Assembly (NCBI GenBank): GCA_019359495.1 | Contig: JAHHHF010000088.1 | Coordinates: forward strand, 1-64,000 | Reading direction: 5' to 3' | From: Goleter apudmare HA4340-LM2 | Lineage (GTDB): Bacteria > Cyanobacteriota > Cyanobacteriia > Cyanobacteriales > Nostocaceae | DNA: 64,000 nucleotides | Shown: piece by piece, positions 62,116 through 64,000 of the stretch | Numbering within the stretch: the stretch's first letter is position 1 | How the letters are laid out: each line of letters opens with the position of its first letter | The notes under the pieces: model-generated | Told to the model about the DNA's origin: nothing | Seen by the model: the letters and a program-made list of their open reading frames with translations, nothing else | Database searches by the model: none | Made by a program: the position numbers and the translations under genes

Positions 62116-63792
62116 ATGGGACGCAGATGGAGAAGTATAAGAATCATTACAGGGTTGTTTTGTGCCCTTGCACTAACGCAGTTTTTTGGCAAACATACCT
62201 CTGCACAAGCAGCTGATACAGTTGTAGTTCGTTTTGGTCTGTTTTCAAGATCCATAGCTCTTGCTGATTTACAAACTGCTGCGGAAACTGGAAAATTCCC
62301 GCGAAATCTGGAATATTTCACCAACAGATTACCCGCAGAGCAACGCGGCTTACTATTGGCGGCGCTGACTACGAGGATACCTCTAAATGTTGTGACTGTG
62401 AGTCGATTGCTGAATACGCAGATTGGGACAACAGTTCTCAATGACCTCTCCACAGCCATAGTCCGCAAAGATAAAGCTGGAATACAAGCACTTAGAGCAG
62501 CCTTTGTATTAGGTGCAGGGAAACCAGAAGGACTTTCCATACTGGATTTTATCGCCGCCTATCCTAGTCAACGTCTAGAAATTGATTTACCCCAAGCATT
62601 TGCTGTTGTCAAAACTTTGAATTTGGGTTTTTGGACTACTCAACAGTTTATGCTGTCATTGACGCGTAGTGTCTTGTCGCCAGACATTGCTCCCTTACTC
62701 GATCCCAGAAAACCCCAAATTTCGATTTCATTTGACCCCTCTGAAGCTGGAAATGCTCAAGTACAAGTACTGAACTTGCTCTTAAACGACCAAAAGCGCC
62801 AACGCAATATTCCTGTGGATGTTTATTGGTCAACGGCTGTCAGTGCTGACAAACCAGTGATTGTCTTTAGCCACGGCTTTGGGTCAGTTCGTACAGACAT
62901 GCGCTACTTAGCAGAGCATCTCGCATCACACGGCTATGTGGTAGCAGCGTTAGAACATCCTGGTAGCAGCAGTACAAATGTTTACTTAGCAATCCAAAAT
63001 AAAACTAGGCTTTTCAAACCCCAAGAAGTTTTAGATCGTCCCAAAGATATTAGTTTTGTCCTGGATGAACTAGAAAAACTCAACCAAACAGCGAACAACC
63101 CACTACAAGGGAAGCTTGCCACAAATAACACAATGGTGCTTGGCTATTCTTACGGTGGTGGCACAGCTTTAGCAGTTGCTGGGGGAGAATTGCAACTAGA
63201 ACGTCTAAAACAACGTTGCAAAGATAACATTGCTGTATTCAGTCTTGGGGAAACTCTGCAATGTAGTGCCCAAGAATTACCAGAAAACACTTATAAACTA
63301 CGGGATGCTAGAGTCAAGAGAGCGATCGCTCTTAATCCCACAACTTCTTTACTATTTGGCGATACTGGTTTGTCACAAGTGCAAGTACCCACCCTAGTTT
63401 TGTCCAGTTCCGCAGATAAAACTACCCCAGCCTTATCCGAACAGATTGTGGGATTTGAACAGATACCATCGCCTAAATGGCTAGTCGGGATATTGGGGAG
63501 TACTCATCTGAGTGTCAAAGACCCCAGTACCACTATGGATCAAGCAGGACAACCAAATACACCATTTTCTGGTGGTGAGGTGGTGGGTGAGCAAGCAGCT
63601 GAGATTCGCAAGTATGTAAGAACTATAGCTTTAGCGTTTGCTGCACAAATGACTCCAGAATCCCGGAAATACGCTATCTTTCTCACACCGGAATATGCTC
63701 AGTTTGCTTCCACTCAAACATTTCCCATTCGCCTAGTTACCGAGATTCCTCCAGAGGCGCTAGCCTTGGTGAAACGATTCACCGAGAAATAG
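62116..63792 (+). CDS. Alpha/beta hydrolase with DUF1400 N-terminal domain
   Basis: 558 residues from ATG 62116 (MGRRWRSIRIITGLFCALAL, signal peptide ending near SAQA/AD); an earlier in-frame start at 61930 would overlap hppD. The N-terminal domain (about 35-170) is DUF1400, a cyanobacterial module. The lipase-like hydrolase has the oxyanion part VFSHGFGS, nucleophile elbow LGYSYGGGTALA (Ser), and late acid/His in VLSSSADKTTP and GSTHLSV. Probably acts on an ester in the periplasm or on the outside. Substrate unknown. Confidence 0.9.
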   Translation: MGRRWRSIRIITGLFCALALTQFFGKHTSAQAADTVVVRFGLFSRSIALADLQTAAETGKFPRNLEYFTNRLPAEQRGLLLAALTTRIPLNVVTVSRLLNTQIGTTVLNDLSTAIVRKDKAGIQALRAAFVLGAGKPEGLSILDFIAAYPSQRLEIDLPQAFAVVKTLNLGFWTTQQFMLSLTRSVLSPDIAPLLDPRKPQISISFDPSEAGNAQVQVLNLLLNDQKRQRNIPVDVYWSTAVSADKPVIVFSHGFGSVRTDMRYLAEHLASHGYVVAALEHPGSSSTNVYLAIQNKTRLFKPQEVLDRPKDISFVLDELEKLNQTANNPLQGKLATNNTMVLGYSYGGGTALAVAGGELQLERLKQRCKDNIAVFSLGETLQCSAQELPENTYKLRDARVKRAIALNPTTSLLFGDTGLSQVQVPTLVLSSSADKTTPALSEQIVGFEQIPSPKWLVGILGSTHLSVKDPSTTMDQAGQPNTPFSGGEVVGEQAAEIRKYVRTIALAFAAQMTPESRKYAIFLTPEYAQFASTQTFPIRLVTEIPPEALALVKRFTEK

Positions 63793-63843
63793 GGTCATTG
63801 TTATTCGTCATTTGTGATGAGTCAACGCCCCACTTCCAATACC

Positions 63844-64000
63844 CTATTTAGCCGCATCTTCAAAGTCTGTTAAGGCGCAAGCAAACTCCTTAAAAGCTGT
63901 TTTGATCAAATCCTCTTTCATTGACCTGTCAAAGGTAGAATCACGGATTAGGTCTGATAGTTCTATAAATAGTAGAGAGAACATAAAACGGTCTTGGCGG
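63844..64000 (-). CDS. 3' end of an unidentified gene, cut by the window edge
   Basis: Minus-strand frame open from 64000 to TAG 63844-63846 codes for a helical, charged tail that includes FMFSLLFIELSDLIRDSTFD, then MKEDLIKTAFKEFACALTDF, EDAAK. No family recognised. The coding quality is good and the start lies outside. Confidence 0.55.
   Translation of the reverse strand, partial: RQDRFMFSLLFIELSDLIRDSTFDRSMKEDLIKTAFKEFACALTDFEDAAK

Overview
The window comes from a filamentous, probably heterocyst-forming cyanobacterium of the Nostoc/Anabaena type. The octamer GCGATCGC (HIP1) occurs throughout, heptameric short tandem repeats (STRRs) sit between genes, and the gene content is typical: NDH-1 CO2-uptake subunits, cyanophycinase-like peptidase, 4-hydroxyphenylpyruvate dioxygenase, Uma2-type nucleases, many Ser/Thr kinases and PIN toxins. 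Names come from reading sequence and motifs only; no database search was run.

Region 1-13 kb is accessory and scarred. It opens with two small secreted or membrane proteins. A REP-associated tyrosine transposase (RAYT) follows, bracketed by its own palindromic repeats. Three membrane Ser/Thr kinases then share nearly the same N-terminal catalytic domain but carry three different C-terminal sensor domains (NTF2-like, ARC6/IMS-like, YARHG). Between them lie three PIN toxin-antitoxin pairs, a membrane-anchored class A beta-lactamase-like protein and a retropepsin-like protease cassette. Debris is also present: a 312-bp duplicate of a kinase 5' end, an IS630 scrap and a decayed FHA domain.

Region 13-38.9 kb is mostly housekeeping. 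It holds dxs, an SLH protein, rpiA, a TPR protein, an aldo/keto reductase, nadA, a metallophosphoesterase, tRNA-Ser(UGA), a cysteine desulfurase, a cyanophycinase-like peptidase, a family 4 glycosyltransferase and lepA. A GAF histidine kinase, a Uma2 nuclease, a DUF3386-like protein, a NifU C-terminal scaffold and a GH57 glycosidase complete it.

Region 38.9-50.2 kb has two further kinases, one soluble and one with a zinc ribbon and a seven-blade WD40 propeller. It also holds comB, a BlaI/M56-protease pair, aquaporin, RNase Z and a Wzc-like polysaccharide co-polymerase.

Region 50.3-56.1 kb is a minus-strand inorganic-carbon operon: ndhF, ndhD, a CDP-alcohol phosphatidyltransferase-like gene and a CO2 hydration protein. 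A 123-bp MITE has inserted exactly at the ndhF stop codon. A second copy, differing by one base, lies at 38.9 kb. Both are flanked by perfect 8-bp target duplications.

Region 56.4-64 kb holds a small membrane protein, a frameshifted VapC-type toxin with its antitoxin, tRNA-Gly(CCC), an HD phosphohydrolase, an oligopeptide-type ABC permease, hppD, a DUF1400 alpha/beta hydrolase and the 3' end of an unidentified minus-strand gene.
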